64,000 nt of DNA, taken from NCBI RefSeq assembly GCF_001865015.1, contig NZ_MJGV01000026.1, positions 69,002 through 133,001 of the forward strand. The letters are read 5' to 3'. The notes under the pieces are model-generated. The model searched no databases and had not been told where the DNA came from. It saw only the letters and a list, made by a program, of their open reading frames with translations. Position numbers and translations under genes: made by a program. Below, piece by piece: positions 34,085 to 41,258 of this stretch; position 1 is the stretch's first letter; every line of letters starts with the position of its first letter. This DNA comes from Curtobacterium sp. MMLR14_010 (GTDB lineage Bacteria; Actinomycetota; Actinomycetes; Actinomycetales; Microbacteriaceae).

Positions 34085-34187
34085 GACCGCACGCTACGCA
34101 CATCCGCCGACACGACGCGATCGGCCAGTCATCCGTGCGACGGATCCGCAGCCGTGCCGGGTCCGGCGCGCTCGTCGCCACCACCCA

Positions 34188-34233
34188 CCGGACGGGAGGC
34201 TCCCCACCAGCCCGCCCCGCGCCTCCCGTCCGG
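34188..34233. repeat. GGACGGGAGGC-family palindrome, copy before EamA
   Basis: CCGGACGGGAGGC (34188-34200) pairs with 34221-34233 around a 20-nt loop. It is part of a stretch of about 70 bp (34181-34251) that is repeated nearly exactly at 35381-35452. Confidence 0.8.
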
Positions 34234-34245
34234 CAGACTGACACC

Positions 34246-34302
34246 ATGACCGGAACCGGCAGCGCGACCCCGACCGCCCAGCGACGGGTCCTCGCACCGT
34301 GA
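34246..34302 (+). CDS. 18-residue leader ORF coupled to EamA transporter
   Basis: ATG at 34246 follows the promoter-like CAGACT by 6 nt and has no Shine-Dalgarno sequence. The frame stops at TGA overlapping the GTG (34299) of the transporter gene. Because the transporter GTG lacks its own ribosome-binding site, ribosomes probably arrive by translating this short frame. Confidence 0.5.
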   Translation: MTGTGSATPTAQRRVLAP

Positions 34303-35342
34303 GGGCCGCCCTCGCGAACCGTGGCGTGCAGGCCGCACTGCTGTCGGCGGTGTTGTTCGGCGCCGGCACCCCGCTGGCCAAGCTGCTCCTCGGCGACGTC
34401 AGCCCGTGGATGCTCGCCGGGCTCCTGTACTGCGGCTCCGGGCTCGGTCTCACCCTCGTCCGCATCGTGCGCCGCGCTCCCCGTGTCCGGCTCGCGCCCG
34501 GTGACCTGCTCCCCCTGGCCGGGGCGATCGCTGCTGGTGGTGTCGCCGGCCCGGTGCTGTTGCTGCTGGGTCTGGCGAACATGCCGGCGTCCGGAGCCTC
34601 GCTGCTGCTGAACGCGGAGGGCGTCTGCACCGCCGCGCTGGCGTGGTTCGTCTTCCGCGAGCCCTTCGACCGACGCATCGCGCTCGGCATGCTGGCCATC
34701 GTCGCCGGTGCCGTGGTCCTCAGTGTGCCGTCGGGAGCGAACTTCGGCTCGCCGTGGCCCTCGCTGGCGATCCTCGGCGCGTGCCTGTGCTGGGGGCTGG
34801 ACAACAACCTGACCCGGAAGGTGTCGCTCACCGACGCGACCTGGCTCGCCGCGGTCAAGGGTGTCGTCGCCGGCCCGGTGAACCTGGTGCTCGCGTTCGC
34901 GCTCGGAGCGAGCCTGCCCGCATGGCCGGCGACCAGCGGCGCACTCGTCGTCGGGTTCTTCGCCTACGGCGTCAGCCTCGCGCTGTTCATCGTCGGCATG
35001 CGCCACGTCGGGACCGCCCGGGCCGGTGCGTACTACTCGATCGCACCGTTCTTCGGCGCCGTCCTGGCGTTCGCCTTCGGTGACCAGGTCACGTGGCCGT
35101 TCATCGTCGCCGGGGTCCTGATGGCCGTCGGGGTGTGGTTGCACCTGACCGAGCGACACGAGCACGAGCACACGCACCAGCCCATGACGCACGACCACTG
35201 GCACTCCCACGACGAGCACCACCAGCACGAGCACGACGAGCCGGTCCCCGCCGGCACGTGGCACCGGCACGAACACCACCACGACCTGCTGACGCACAGG
35301 CACGAGCACTACCCCGACGTGCACCACCGCCACGACCACTGA
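34299..35342 (+). CDS. EamA/DMT-family transporter with His-rich C-terminal tail
   Basis: Drug/metabolite transporter of 347 residues: ten TM segments in two EamA repeats (about 1-280), then a hydrophilic tail of about 65 residues with 25 histidines (DEHHQHEHDEP, HRHEHHHD, HYPDVHHRHDH). I recall the same tail pattern in other bacterial EamA proteins, so it is likely functional and not random. Histidine-rich tails bind Zn2+, Ni2+ or Co2+, so metal handling is the natural hypothesis. The GTG start overlaps a short leader ORF. Confidence 0.85.
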   Translation: MRAALANRGVQAALLSAVLFGAGTPLAKLLLGDVSPWMLAGLLYCGSGLGLTLVRIVRRAPRVRLAPGDLLPLAGAIAAGGVAGPVLLLLGLANMPASGASLLLNAEGVCTAALAWFVFREPFDRRIALGMLAIVAGAVVLSVPSGANFGSPWPSLAILGACLCWGLDNNLTRKVSLTDATWLAAVKGVVAGPVNLVLAFALGASLPAWPATSGALVVGFFAYGVSLALFIVGMRHVGTARAGAYYSIAPFFGAVLAFAFGDQVTWPFIVAGVLMAVGVWLHLTERHEHEHTHQPMTHDHWHSHDEHHQHEHDEPVPAGTWHRHEHHHDLLTHRHEHYPDVHHRHDH

Positions 35343-35387
35343 TCCACGGTTCCCGACATGACAGCCACCGCCGGACGCGACCACCCA

Positions 35388-35434
35388 CCGGACGGGAGGC
35401 TCCCCACCGGCCCGCCCCCGAGCCTCCCGTCCGG
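35388..35434. repeat. GGACGGGAGGC-family palindrome, copy before PAP2
   Basis: CCGGACGGGAGGCT (35388-35401) pairs with 35421-35434 around a 19-nt loop. Together with its flanks it duplicates the segment at 34181-34251, including the CAGACT hexamer and the ATGACC start. It also separates the transporter from the PAP2 gene and could terminate the former. Confidence 0.8.
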
Positions 35435-35446
35435 CAGACTGACGCC

Positions 35447-36259
35447 ATGACCGACGCAGGCACCACCGCCCAGACCGGCACGACGCCCCACGACCGGCAG
35501 ATCGGCCGGCGGGACCTCACCGAGTGGCGCTCCCGCGCCGGCCAGCGGCTGGCGTCCCGCCACCAGAGCCTGGCGCAGCGGATCGGTGCGCGCCGGGCCC
35601 TCGTGGCCACCCTCGCCGTCGGCGGTGGCATCGCCGTCGCAGCGACCGCCGGGGCCGCGTACATCTACGACGGCGTGACCGGCCGGGACGGCGTCGAGAG
35701 CCTCGACGGGCCGGCCCTCGCGCGCGCGAAGACGCTCCGCTCCCCCGCCGTCAACGGTGCCGCGGCCGCGATCGCCCACGTGTTCGGCCCGGTCGCGATG
35801 CCGGTCCTGACCGTGGGTGCCGCGGTGGCGTTCGCCGTCCGGGACCGCCGCGCGAGCCCGGTGACCCTGCTCGTCGCCGCGGGTGCCGGCTCACTCGCGA
35901 TGACCCTGCTCGGCAAGGACCTCATCAAGCGCAACCGACCGCACCGTCACGACGCGATCCCGCCGTTCGAGAAGTCACCGTCCTTCCCGTCCGGGCACAC
36001 CCTGAACACGACGACGATCCTCGGCGTGCTCGCCTACCTGCTGGCGCTCCGGCAGGAGCGGAACGGCCCGCAGGTCGCCATCATCGGCGCAGCGGCCGGC
36101 ACGACGATCACCGTGGGACTGTCCCGGGTGCTGCTCGGCGCGCACTGGTTCACCGACGTCGCCGTGGGCTGGGTGACCGGCGCGGGCTGGCTGTCGATGA
36201 TCATCACCAGCCACCGCCTGTACCTCAGCACGCAGGACGACGACACCGTCGCGGAGTGA
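35447..36259 (+). CDS. PAP2-superfamily phosphatase
   Basis: Membrane phosphatase of 270 residues. The three PAP2 motifs are in order: KDLIKRNRP, FPSGHT and SRVLLGAHWFTD. About five TM segments are present, with a long hydrophilic N-terminus of about 60 residues. Such enzymes dephosphorylate lipid phosphates such as undecaprenyl pyrophosphate or phosphatidate. The ATG is preceded by CAGACT at 6 nt, identical in context to the leader ORF of the EamA gene. Confidence 0.88.
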   Translation: MTDAGTTAQTGTTPHDRQIGRRDLTEWRSRAGQRLASRHQSLAQRIGARRALVATLAVGGGIAVAATAGAAYIYDGVTGRDGVESLDGPALARAKTLRSPAVNGAAAAIAHVFGPVAMPVLTVGAAVAFAVRDRRASPVTLLVAAGAGSLAMTLLGKDLIKRNRPHRHDAIPPFEKSPSFPSGHTLNTTTILGVLAYLLALRQERNGPQVAIIGAAAGTTITVGLSRVLLGAHWFTDVAVGWVTGAGWLSMIITSHRLYLSTQDDDTVAE

Positions 36260-36309
36260 CCCGGCACTTCCCCGGGGTGGTTCGCGACACCGGCTGGTGC
36301 GCCCGCCCG

Positions 36310-36315
36310 TAGGCT
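36310..36315 (+). promoter_or_regulatory. leaderless -10 element for the FetB-like permease
   Basis: TAGGCT lies 7 nt before the GTG at 36323, without a Shine-Dalgarno sequence. Confidence 0.5.
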
Positions 36316-36322
36316 CCAGGAC

Positions 36323-37069
36323 GTGACCGTCGAGGAGCTCCTGCACACCGTCGCCGGAGTCCTGGCGCTCGTCGCGATCGCCTCGATCACGCTTGTCCTC
36401 GCCCGGGCAGCGGACCCCTGGGCCCCGGCCCTGGCGATCCTCCGCGGCGCGCTGCAGCTCGCCGCGATCAGCCTGGTGCTCAGCGGGGTCATCCGGTCGC
36501 CCTTGCTCATCGCCCTCGCACTGACCGTGATGTTCAGCGTCGCGGCCATCACGGCCGCCAGACGGCTCGGACCTTTCCGGACGGCGATCGTGCCGGTGGC
36601 GGTGACCATGGCCGCCGGGATCCTGGTCAGCTGCGCCGTGGTGTTCGGCACCGGAGCGCTGACCCTGTCCCCGCGGTACGCGCTCGCGATCGGTGGGATC
36701 GTGATCGGCAACGCGATGACGATCGCGAGCGTGGCCGGACGCCGCTTCCACGAACTCGTCGACGACCGCTGGGAGGAGGTCGAGGGCTGGTTCGCCCTCG
36801 GCGCCGCTCCCCGCCGTGCGACCGAACACCTGGTCCGCAGGGCCGTGACGGCCGCCCTCGTCCCCACCGTCGACCAGACGAAGACCACGGGCCTGGTCAC
36901 GTTGCCCGGGGCCTTCGTCGGCGCGGTGTTCGGCGGCGTCTCACCGGTCGAGGCAGGCCGGTTCCAGATCGTCGTCCTCGCCGCGATCATGACCACCGGC
37001 AGCATCACCGCGGTCCTGCTGACCAGGTGGCTGGCACCCGTCACGACCCGGCCGCTGCCGGGCCGGTGA
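36323..37069 (+). CDS. FetB-like ABC permease (UPF0014)
   Basis: Membrane protein of 248 residues with about seven TMs and the family signatures GNAMTIASVAGRRF, LGAAPRRATEHLVRRAV, ALVPTVDQTKTTGLVTLPGAFVG and GGVSPVEAGRFQI. E. coli FetB works with the ATPase FetA in iron export and oxidative-stress resistance. Here no FetA-like ATPase gene is adjacent, so it either borrows an ATPase or the partner gene lies elsewhere. Confidence 0.87.
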   Translation: MTVEELLHTVAGVLALVAIASITLVLARAADPWAPALAILRGALQLAAISLVLSGVIRSPLLIALALTVMFSVAAITAARRLGPFRTAIVPVAVTMAAGILVSCAVVFGTGALTLSPRYALAIGGIVIGNAMTIASVAGRRFHELVDDRWEEVEGWFALGAAPRRATEHLVRRAVTAALVPTVDQTKTTGLVTLPGAFVGAVFGGVSPVEAGRFQIVVLAAIMTTGSITAVLLTRWLAPVTTRPLPGR

Positions 37070-37074
37070 CGAGC

Positions 37075-37118
37075 CGGACGGGAGGCCCGTGGGGGCATGG
37101 CAACGGGCCTCCCGTCCG
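37075..37118. terminator. 16-bp palindromic terminator
   Basis: CGGACGGGAGGCCCGT (37075-37090) pairs perfectly with 37103-37118 around a 12-nt loop, 6 nt after the FetB stop and between convergent genes. It is a member of the GGACGGGAGGC family. Confidence 0.85.
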
Positions 37119-37126
37119 CAGCGTGG

Positions 37127-37621
37127 CTACGCCGCCACCAGGTACTCGTCCCAGTCCGGCTCCGTGCGCTCCATGCCACGCACCACCCAGCTCGAGCCGT
37201 GCGGGGCCTTCGGGCGGAACCGCAGGTTCCAGCCCATCTCCCGCGGGGTGCGGTCGCCCTTCGCGTTGTTGCACGCCAGACAGCAGGCGACGAGGTTCTC
37301 CCACGAGTCCGCTCCGCCACGCGACTTCGGCTGCACGTGGTCGATCGTGGTGGCGTGCCGGTCGCAGTACGCGCAGCGGTTCGCGTCGCGCCGCAGGACC
37401 CCGCGCCGCGACACCGGCACGAGCCTGGCGTGCGGGATGCGCACGTACCGGGTGAGGATGATGACGGACGGACGGTCGTAGCTCGACGTCGACCCGGTGA
37501 CCGGGTGTTCGACGTCGGCGGCGACGATGGCGGCCTTCTGGTTCATGACCAGCACGAGGGCCCGCCGGAACGAGATGACCGCGAGGGGCTCGTAACCGGC
37601 GTTGAGGACGAGAGTGCGCAT
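37127..37621 (-). CDS. HNH endonuclease domain protein
   Basis: Protein of 164 residues. The N-terminal segment MRTLVLNAGYEPLAVISF is typical of a widespread actinobacterial/cyanobacterial HNH family. The nuclease core has a zinc-binding CAYCDR and CLACN pair around TTIDHVQPKSRGGADSWENLV (the HNH His is H in IDHV), at about 90-135. It is stand-alone, not intron- or phage-linked, so function is unclear. Start at 37621 with AAGGGAA upstream. A short ORF and a terminator precede it. Confidence 0.85.
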   Translation of the reverse strand: MRTLVLNAGYEPLAVISFRRALVLVMNQKAAIVAADVEHPVTGSTSSYDRPSVIILTRYVRIPHARLVPVSRRGVLRRDANRCAYCDRHATTIDHVQPKSRGGADSWENLVACCLACNNAKGDRTPREMGWNLRFRPKAPHGSSWVVRGMERTEPDWDEYLVAA

Positions 37622-37720
37622 GGGTTCCCTTCCGACGTGCCTGGACGGCTTCCAGGCGATGCGGGGCAGCGGACCGAACGGCGACGGACGAGTGGCCACG
37701 ACCGGGGCCCGGAACGAAGA

Positions 37721-37748
37721 AGAGCACCACCCGCAGGGGCAGTGCTCT
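37721..37748 (-). terminator. terminator-like hairpin after a 31-codon ORF
   Basis: On the minus-strand RNA, AGAGCACUGCCC pairs with GGGUGGUGCUCU (12 bp with two G-U pairs) around CUGC, followed by a pyrimidine-rich UCUUCGUU. The G-U pairs become C-A mismatches on the opposite strand, so only the minus-strand transcript folds well. It begins 3 nt after the stop of the short ORF and lies 100 nt before the HNH start. Confidence 0.6.
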
Positions 37749-37751
37749 CGG

Positions 37752-37847
37752 TCATCTCGGGGCGTGCAGGTGCACGCGGGTCGTGGTCGACCGTATGTCC
37801 ACGAGCGCGCGCCGACCCATGGTGCGGGTCGTGCGTGCCGTTGACAT
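37752..37847 (-). CDS. 31-residue leader peptide candidate
   Basis: ATG at 37847 with a good GGAG site 5 nt upstream. 31 codons end 3 nt before the terminator-like hairpin. The product is basic, with Thr/Arg clusters and the end RVHLHAPR. Length, spacing to a hairpin and a gene downstream are the layout of an attenuator leader, although no strong run of a single amino acid is present. It may instead be a small independent gene. Confidence 0.5.
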   Translation of the reverse strand: MSTARTTRTMGRRALVDIRSTTTRVHLHAPR

Positions 37848-37898
37848 GAGGTCTCCAGTCCTGGCCGTGTCGGGCCGATGCGCTCAGGCTAAACCAGA

Positions 37899-37931
37899 AA
37901 CCGGCCCAGCACGAGGAGTGCTGGACCGGTT
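37899..37931 (-). terminator. terminator after the NlpC/P60 gene
   Basis: AACCGG and CCAGCAC pair with GTGCTGG and CCGGTT with one internal mismatch around a 5-nt loop. On the minus strand the hairpin is followed by TCTGGTTT. It lies 39 nt past the hydrolase stop. Confidence 0.65.
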
Positions 37932-37969
37932 CACGGAACGTTCAGGGCTGCAGGCCCGCGGGCGTCGGG

Positions 37970-38959
37970 TCAGACCCCGAAGCGGACGATGTGGTAGTCG
38001 CTCGTCCAGATCGGTCGGATCGACACGGCGCCACCGGGCTTGGGGGCGTCCATGATCATGCCGTTGCCCATGTAGAAGCCGTCGTGGGCCTCGTTGTTGA
38101 AGATGACCACGTCGCCGGGCTGGGCCTCGGACTCGGGGATCGTCGTGCCGGCAGCGTCCTGCAGCGGCACGGAGTGCGCCAGGTTGATGCCGTACTGGGC
38201 GTACACGAACATGACGTAGCCCGAGCAGTCGAAGCCGGCCGGGGTGGCGCCGCCGAAGACGTACGGGGTGCCGATGTACTGCTTCGCGGTGGCGACCACG
38301 GCGGGCAGCGAGAACGGGGTGTTCGCGGCGGGGGCGGCAGCAGCGGCCGCGGGGACGGCAGCGGCGGCGGTCGTGCCCGCGGCGGTGCTCGCCGAGGCGG
38401 TCGACGTCGTCGACGACGCGAGGTAGTCGGTGGCCGTCGGGCCGGTGTACGACGCGTACTGCTTCGCGGCGGCGGCACGGGCGGCCTGCACGTCCGCGGC
38501 GTGCTTGCGCGCATCGAGCGTGGCCGTCGAGGTGGCGGAGAAGCCGTCGCGGCTGGTGTCGGCCAGGGCCGCGGCGTCGGAGACGGTCAGCTGCTGGCTC
38601 TCGGTGGTGCGGACGGCCTGCTGCGCTGCCGCGGCGTCGGAGGCGCCGGTCTGCTGCGTGGCAGCGAAGGCGGCGGGCACGGCCATCGTGCCGAACATGC
38701 CGGCAGCGACGGCGATCACGACCGGGGCCATGAACTTGCGCTTGCGGGAGCTCGCGGTCGGCCGGACCGGCGTCGACGCGGCGACGGCGGTCGGACGCAC
38801 GAGTGGTGCGCTCCGGACCGGGGTCACGGCACGGCGGCGCGTGGGGGTCTCGGCGGCACGGGCAGCACGCCGGGTGAGCGGTGCCTCGGTGGCGTCGGGG
38901 CGGCCGGTGTTCGGGAGGCCTTCGTTGGTCGGGACTGCGTTCGTCGGGTTCGTGGACAT
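37970..38959 (-). CDS. secreted NlpC/P60 peptidoglycan hydrolase
   Basis: Cell-wall endopeptidase of 329 residues from ATG 38959 (a TTG at 38989 with a better GGAG site is an alternative). A long basic N-terminus (about 1-60) precedes a signal/TM segment (APVVIAVAAGMFGTMAVPAAFA). An Ala/Thr/Ser-rich linker follows, then a C40 peptidase domain of about 110 residues with Cys in FDCSGYVMFVYAQYG, His in HDGFYMGNG and the order Cys-His-polar. It should cleave peptide stems of peptidoglycan. It has a long 5' leader and its own promoter. Confidence 0.87.
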   Translation of the reverse strand: MSTNPTNAVPTNEGLPNTGRPDATEAPLTRRAARAAETPTRRRAVTPVRSAPLVRPTAVAASTPVRPTASSRKRKFMAPVVIAVAAGMFGTMAVPAAFAATQQTGASDAAAAQQAVRTTESQQLTVSDAAALADTSRDGFSATSTATLDARKHAADVQAARAAAAKQYASYTGPTATDYLASSTTSTASASTAAGTTAAAAVPAAAAAAPAANTPFSLPAVVATAKQYIGTPYVFGGATPAGFDCSGYVMFVYAQYGINLAHSVPLQDAAGTTIPESEAQPGDVVIFNNEAHDGFYMGNGMIMDAPKPGGAVSIRPIWTSDYHIVRFGV

Positions 38960-39141
38960 GTCGTCCGCGGCGGAACCGGTCTGCGTCAAGGGTGTGGTCT
39001 CCGGCGTCTCGTCATCACCCGCACGGGTTCGGGCCCGTACGTGCGCAACCCCATCCGTTCGTCATCGTCTCCGATCGAGGCAGGAGACGGGTTCGAGAGA
39101 CGTCCTGCCACGGGTCCCCAGATCGGCATCAGCCCGGGGAC
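38960..39141 (-). other. long structured 5' leader of the NlpC/P60 gene
   Basis: The promoter position implies about 180 nt of untranslated RNA. The leader contains several GC stems, a GGGGACCCG segment, and GCCCGAACCCGU, reminiscent of the ydaO (c-di-AMP) riboswitch core GCCCGAAUCCGU. Actinobacterial NlpC and Rpf genes are often under ydaO control. The rest of the ydaO consensus is not clear to me, so the assignment is weak. Confidence 0.3.
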
Positions 39142-39147
39142 TCGTCG

Positions 39148-39176
39148 AGTGTACGGGGGCACCGTTACCTTGTCGA
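39148..39176 (-). promoter_or_regulatory. promoter of the NlpC/P60 gene
   Basis: On the minus strand TCGACA (39171-39176), a 17-nt spacer and TACACT (39148-39153) form a good sigma-A promoter. GTTACC and GGTAAC half-sites (39164-39169 and 39093+100, i.e. 39193-39198) flank the -35 and could bind a regulator such as MtrA, which controls wall hydrolases in related genera; this is only a guess. Confidence 0.6.
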
Positions 39177-39234
39177 GACGAAAACGCCGTTTGGTAACAG
39201 ATTGATGACGAAGCCCTGGTCAGAGGGCAGAACG

Positions 39235-39930
39235 TCACGCAGCGTCGATGTAGACGTGCTGGGCGACCTCGGACGTGAGCTCGATGCCGGCGTCCTCGCC
39301 CTCGACGCGCACGGAGACGTACGCCCCGGCGCGCTGCACGCTGGCGAGCCGACCGGGCATCACACCCGCGGAGCGCAGCTGGTGCAGCAGCTCCGGCTCG
39401 AACTGCACGGGCTCGCCGAGGCGGCGGATGATCCCGGTGGCCACGGCGTCGGTGCCCTCGGTGGCAGCGACGATGTTGCGGACGCCGTCGAGGAACCCGC
39501 CGGCGTCGGGGCCACCGATCTCGGCGAGGCCGGGGATCGGGTTGCCGTACGGCGACTCGGTCGGGTTGCCGAGCATCTCGAGCAGGCGGACCTCGACCTG
39601 CTCGCTCATCACGTGCTCCCAGCGGCAGGCCTCGTCGTGGACGAACGCCCAGTCGAGCCCGATGACGTCGGCGAGCAGGCGCTCCGCGAGACGGTGCTTG
39701 CGCATGACGTGGGTGGCGCGGGAACGGCCCTCGTCGGTGAGCTCGAGGTGCCGGTCGCCGGAGACCACGACGAGACCGTCGCGCTCCATCCGGGCGATGG
39801 TCTGCGAGACCGTGGGACCGGAGTGCCCGAGCCGCTCGGAGATGCGCGCACGCAGCGGCACGATCCCCTCTTCTTCGAGGTCGAGGATCGTCCGGAGGTA
39901 CATCTCCGTGGTGTCGACGAGATCGGTCAC
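39235..39930 (-). CDS. DtxR/IdeR-family metal-dependent regulator
   Basis: 231 residues from a GTG with GGAGAGG upstream. Winged HTH (TTEMYLRTILDLEEEGIVPLRARISERL, SGPTVSQTIARMERDGLVVV; about 7-65), metal-binding/dimer domain (HRLAERLLADVIG, DEACRWEHVMSEQVE; about 75-140) and a C-terminal FeoA/SH3-like domain. The Cys-His-Glu pattern DEACRWEHVMSEQVE matches the IdeR iron site. It likely represses iron-uptake genes elsewhere in the genome when Fe2+ is bound. Confidence 0.92.
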   Translation of the reverse strand: MTDLVDTTEMYLRTILDLEEEGIVPLRARISERLGHSGPTVSQTIARMERDGLVVVSGDRHLELTDEGRSRATHVMRKHRLAERLLADVIGLDWAFVHDEACRWEHVMSEQVEVRLLEMLGNPTESPYGNPIPGLAEIGGPDAGGFLDGVRNIVAATEGTDAVATGIIRRLGEPVQFEPELLHQLRSAGVMPGRLASVQRAGAYVSVRVEGEDAGIELTSEVAQHVYIDAA

Positions 39931-40022
39931 GGATCCGCCTCTCCTGTCAGAACTGAGCGGGACCCACACTACTTGCTCGGGCTGACAAGGAACGACCGGG
40001 CGGTCGGGGGATCGCCCGTCGG

Positions 40023-40028
40023 TAGGAT
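40023..40028 (+). promoter_or_regulatory. leaderless -10 element for serC
   Basis: TAGGAT ends 6 nt before the ATG at 40035, with no Shine-Dalgarno sequence. Confidence 0.5.
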
Positions 40029-40034
40029 CGGCCC

Positions 40035-41153
40035 ATGGCAGACATCGTCATCCCGGCCGAATTCCTCCCGACCGACGGACGCTTCGGCTGTGGCCCGTCG
40101 AAGATCCGCGGTGCCCAGCTCGAGTCCCTCGTGACACGCGGCGCGACGATCCTCGGGACGTCCCACCGCCAGAAGCCCGTGAAGGACCTCGTCGGCTCCG
40201 TGCGCGAGGGCCTCGCCACGATGTTCGACCTGCCCGACGGCTACGAGGTCGTCCTCGGCAACGGCGGCTCGACCGCGTTCTGGGACGCCGCCGCGTTCGG
40301 CCTGATCGAGCAGCGCGCCGAGAACCTGTCCTTCGGCGAGTTCGGGTCGAAGTTCGCCAAGGCCGCAGCGGCCCCGTGGCTCCAGGCCCCGCACGTCGTC
40401 GAGGCCCCCGGTGGTTCGCGTTCGGAGCTCGAGATCGTCGAGGGCGTCGACGTCTACGCGTACCCGCACAACGAGACCTCGACCGGCGTCATGGCGCCCG
40501 TCGTCCGCGCCCAGGGCGACCCCGGCGCGCTGACCGTCGTCGACGCCACGAGCGCCGCGGGCGGGGTGTCCTTCGACGCCAGCGCCACGGACGTCTACTA
40601 CTTCGCGCCGCAGAAGAACTTCGCCTCGGACGGCGGGCTCTGGCTCGCGCTGTTCTCCCCCGCGGCCATCGAGCGCGTCGCCCGCATCGCCGCCTCGGGC
40701 CGGTACATCCCCGAGTTCCTCTCGCTGCAGAACGCGGTCGACAACTCCCGGCTGAACCAGACGCTCAACACCCCGGCGCTCACCACGCTGCTGCTCCTCG
40801 ATGACCAGGTCTCGTGGATCAACGGCTCCGGCGGCCTGGCGTGGGCGGACACCCGCACGAAGACCTCGTCCTCGACGCTCTACGACTGGGCCGAGTCGGT
40901 GGACTGGGCGTCTCCGTTCGTGTCCGACCCGTCGCACCGCTCGCAGGTCGTCGCCACGATCGACCTCGACGACAGCATCGACGCGGCGGCGGTGGCCGCG
41001 GTGCTCCGCCAGAACGGCATCGTCGACACCGAGCCGTACCGGAAGCTCGGGCGTAACCAGCTCCGCGTCGCGACCTTCACGGCGATCGACCCCGACGACG
41101 TGCAGCAGCTCGTCCGGGCGATCACCTACGTGGTCGGCGCCCTGGCGGACTGA
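40035..41153 (+). CDS. serC: phosphoserine aminotransferase
   Basis: PLP enzyme of 372 residues for 3-phosphohydroxypyruvate to phosphoserine in serine synthesis, possibly also the pyridoxal pathway. It has the actinobacterial-type start FGCGPSKIR, GNGGSTAFWDAAAFGL, HNETSTGV, DATSAAGG, and the PLP lysine in FAPQKNFASDGG (K194). Monocistronic between a leaderless promoter and a terminator. Confidence 0.95.
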   Translation: MADIVIPAEFLPTDGRFGCGPSKIRGAQLESLVTRGATILGTSHRQKPVKDLVGSVREGLATMFDLPDGYEVVLGNGGSTAFWDAAAFGLIEQRAENLSFGEFGSKFAKAAAAPWLQAPHVVEAPGGSRSELEIVEGVDVYAYPHNETSTGVMAPVVRAQGDPGALTVVDATSAAGGVSFDASATDVYYFAPQKNFASDGGLWLALFSPAAIERVARIAASGRYIPEFLSLQNAVDNSRLNQTLNTPALTTLLLLDDQVSWINGSGGLAWADTRTKTSSSTLYDWAESVDWASPFVSDPSHRSQVVATIDLDDSIDAAAVAAVLRQNGIVDTEPYRKLGRNQLRVATFTAIDPDDVQQLVRAITYVVGALAD

Positions 41154-41174
41154 CCCGAGACACCCCCGTCAACG

Positions 41175-41204
41175 CGAAACGCCGTCGGATCCGGCGGCGT
41201 TTCG
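41175..41204. terminator. serC terminator
   Basis: CGAAACGCCG (41175-41184) pairs with CGGCGTTTCG (41195-41204) around a 10-nt loop containing GGATCC, followed by TCGTTCG. Lies 22 nt after the serC stop and between convergent genes. Confidence 0.8.
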
Positions 41205-41258
41205 TCGTTCGTGCGGCGCCTCGGCGAGTCGCCGGCGTCTCAGCGCGACGCCGGCGTC

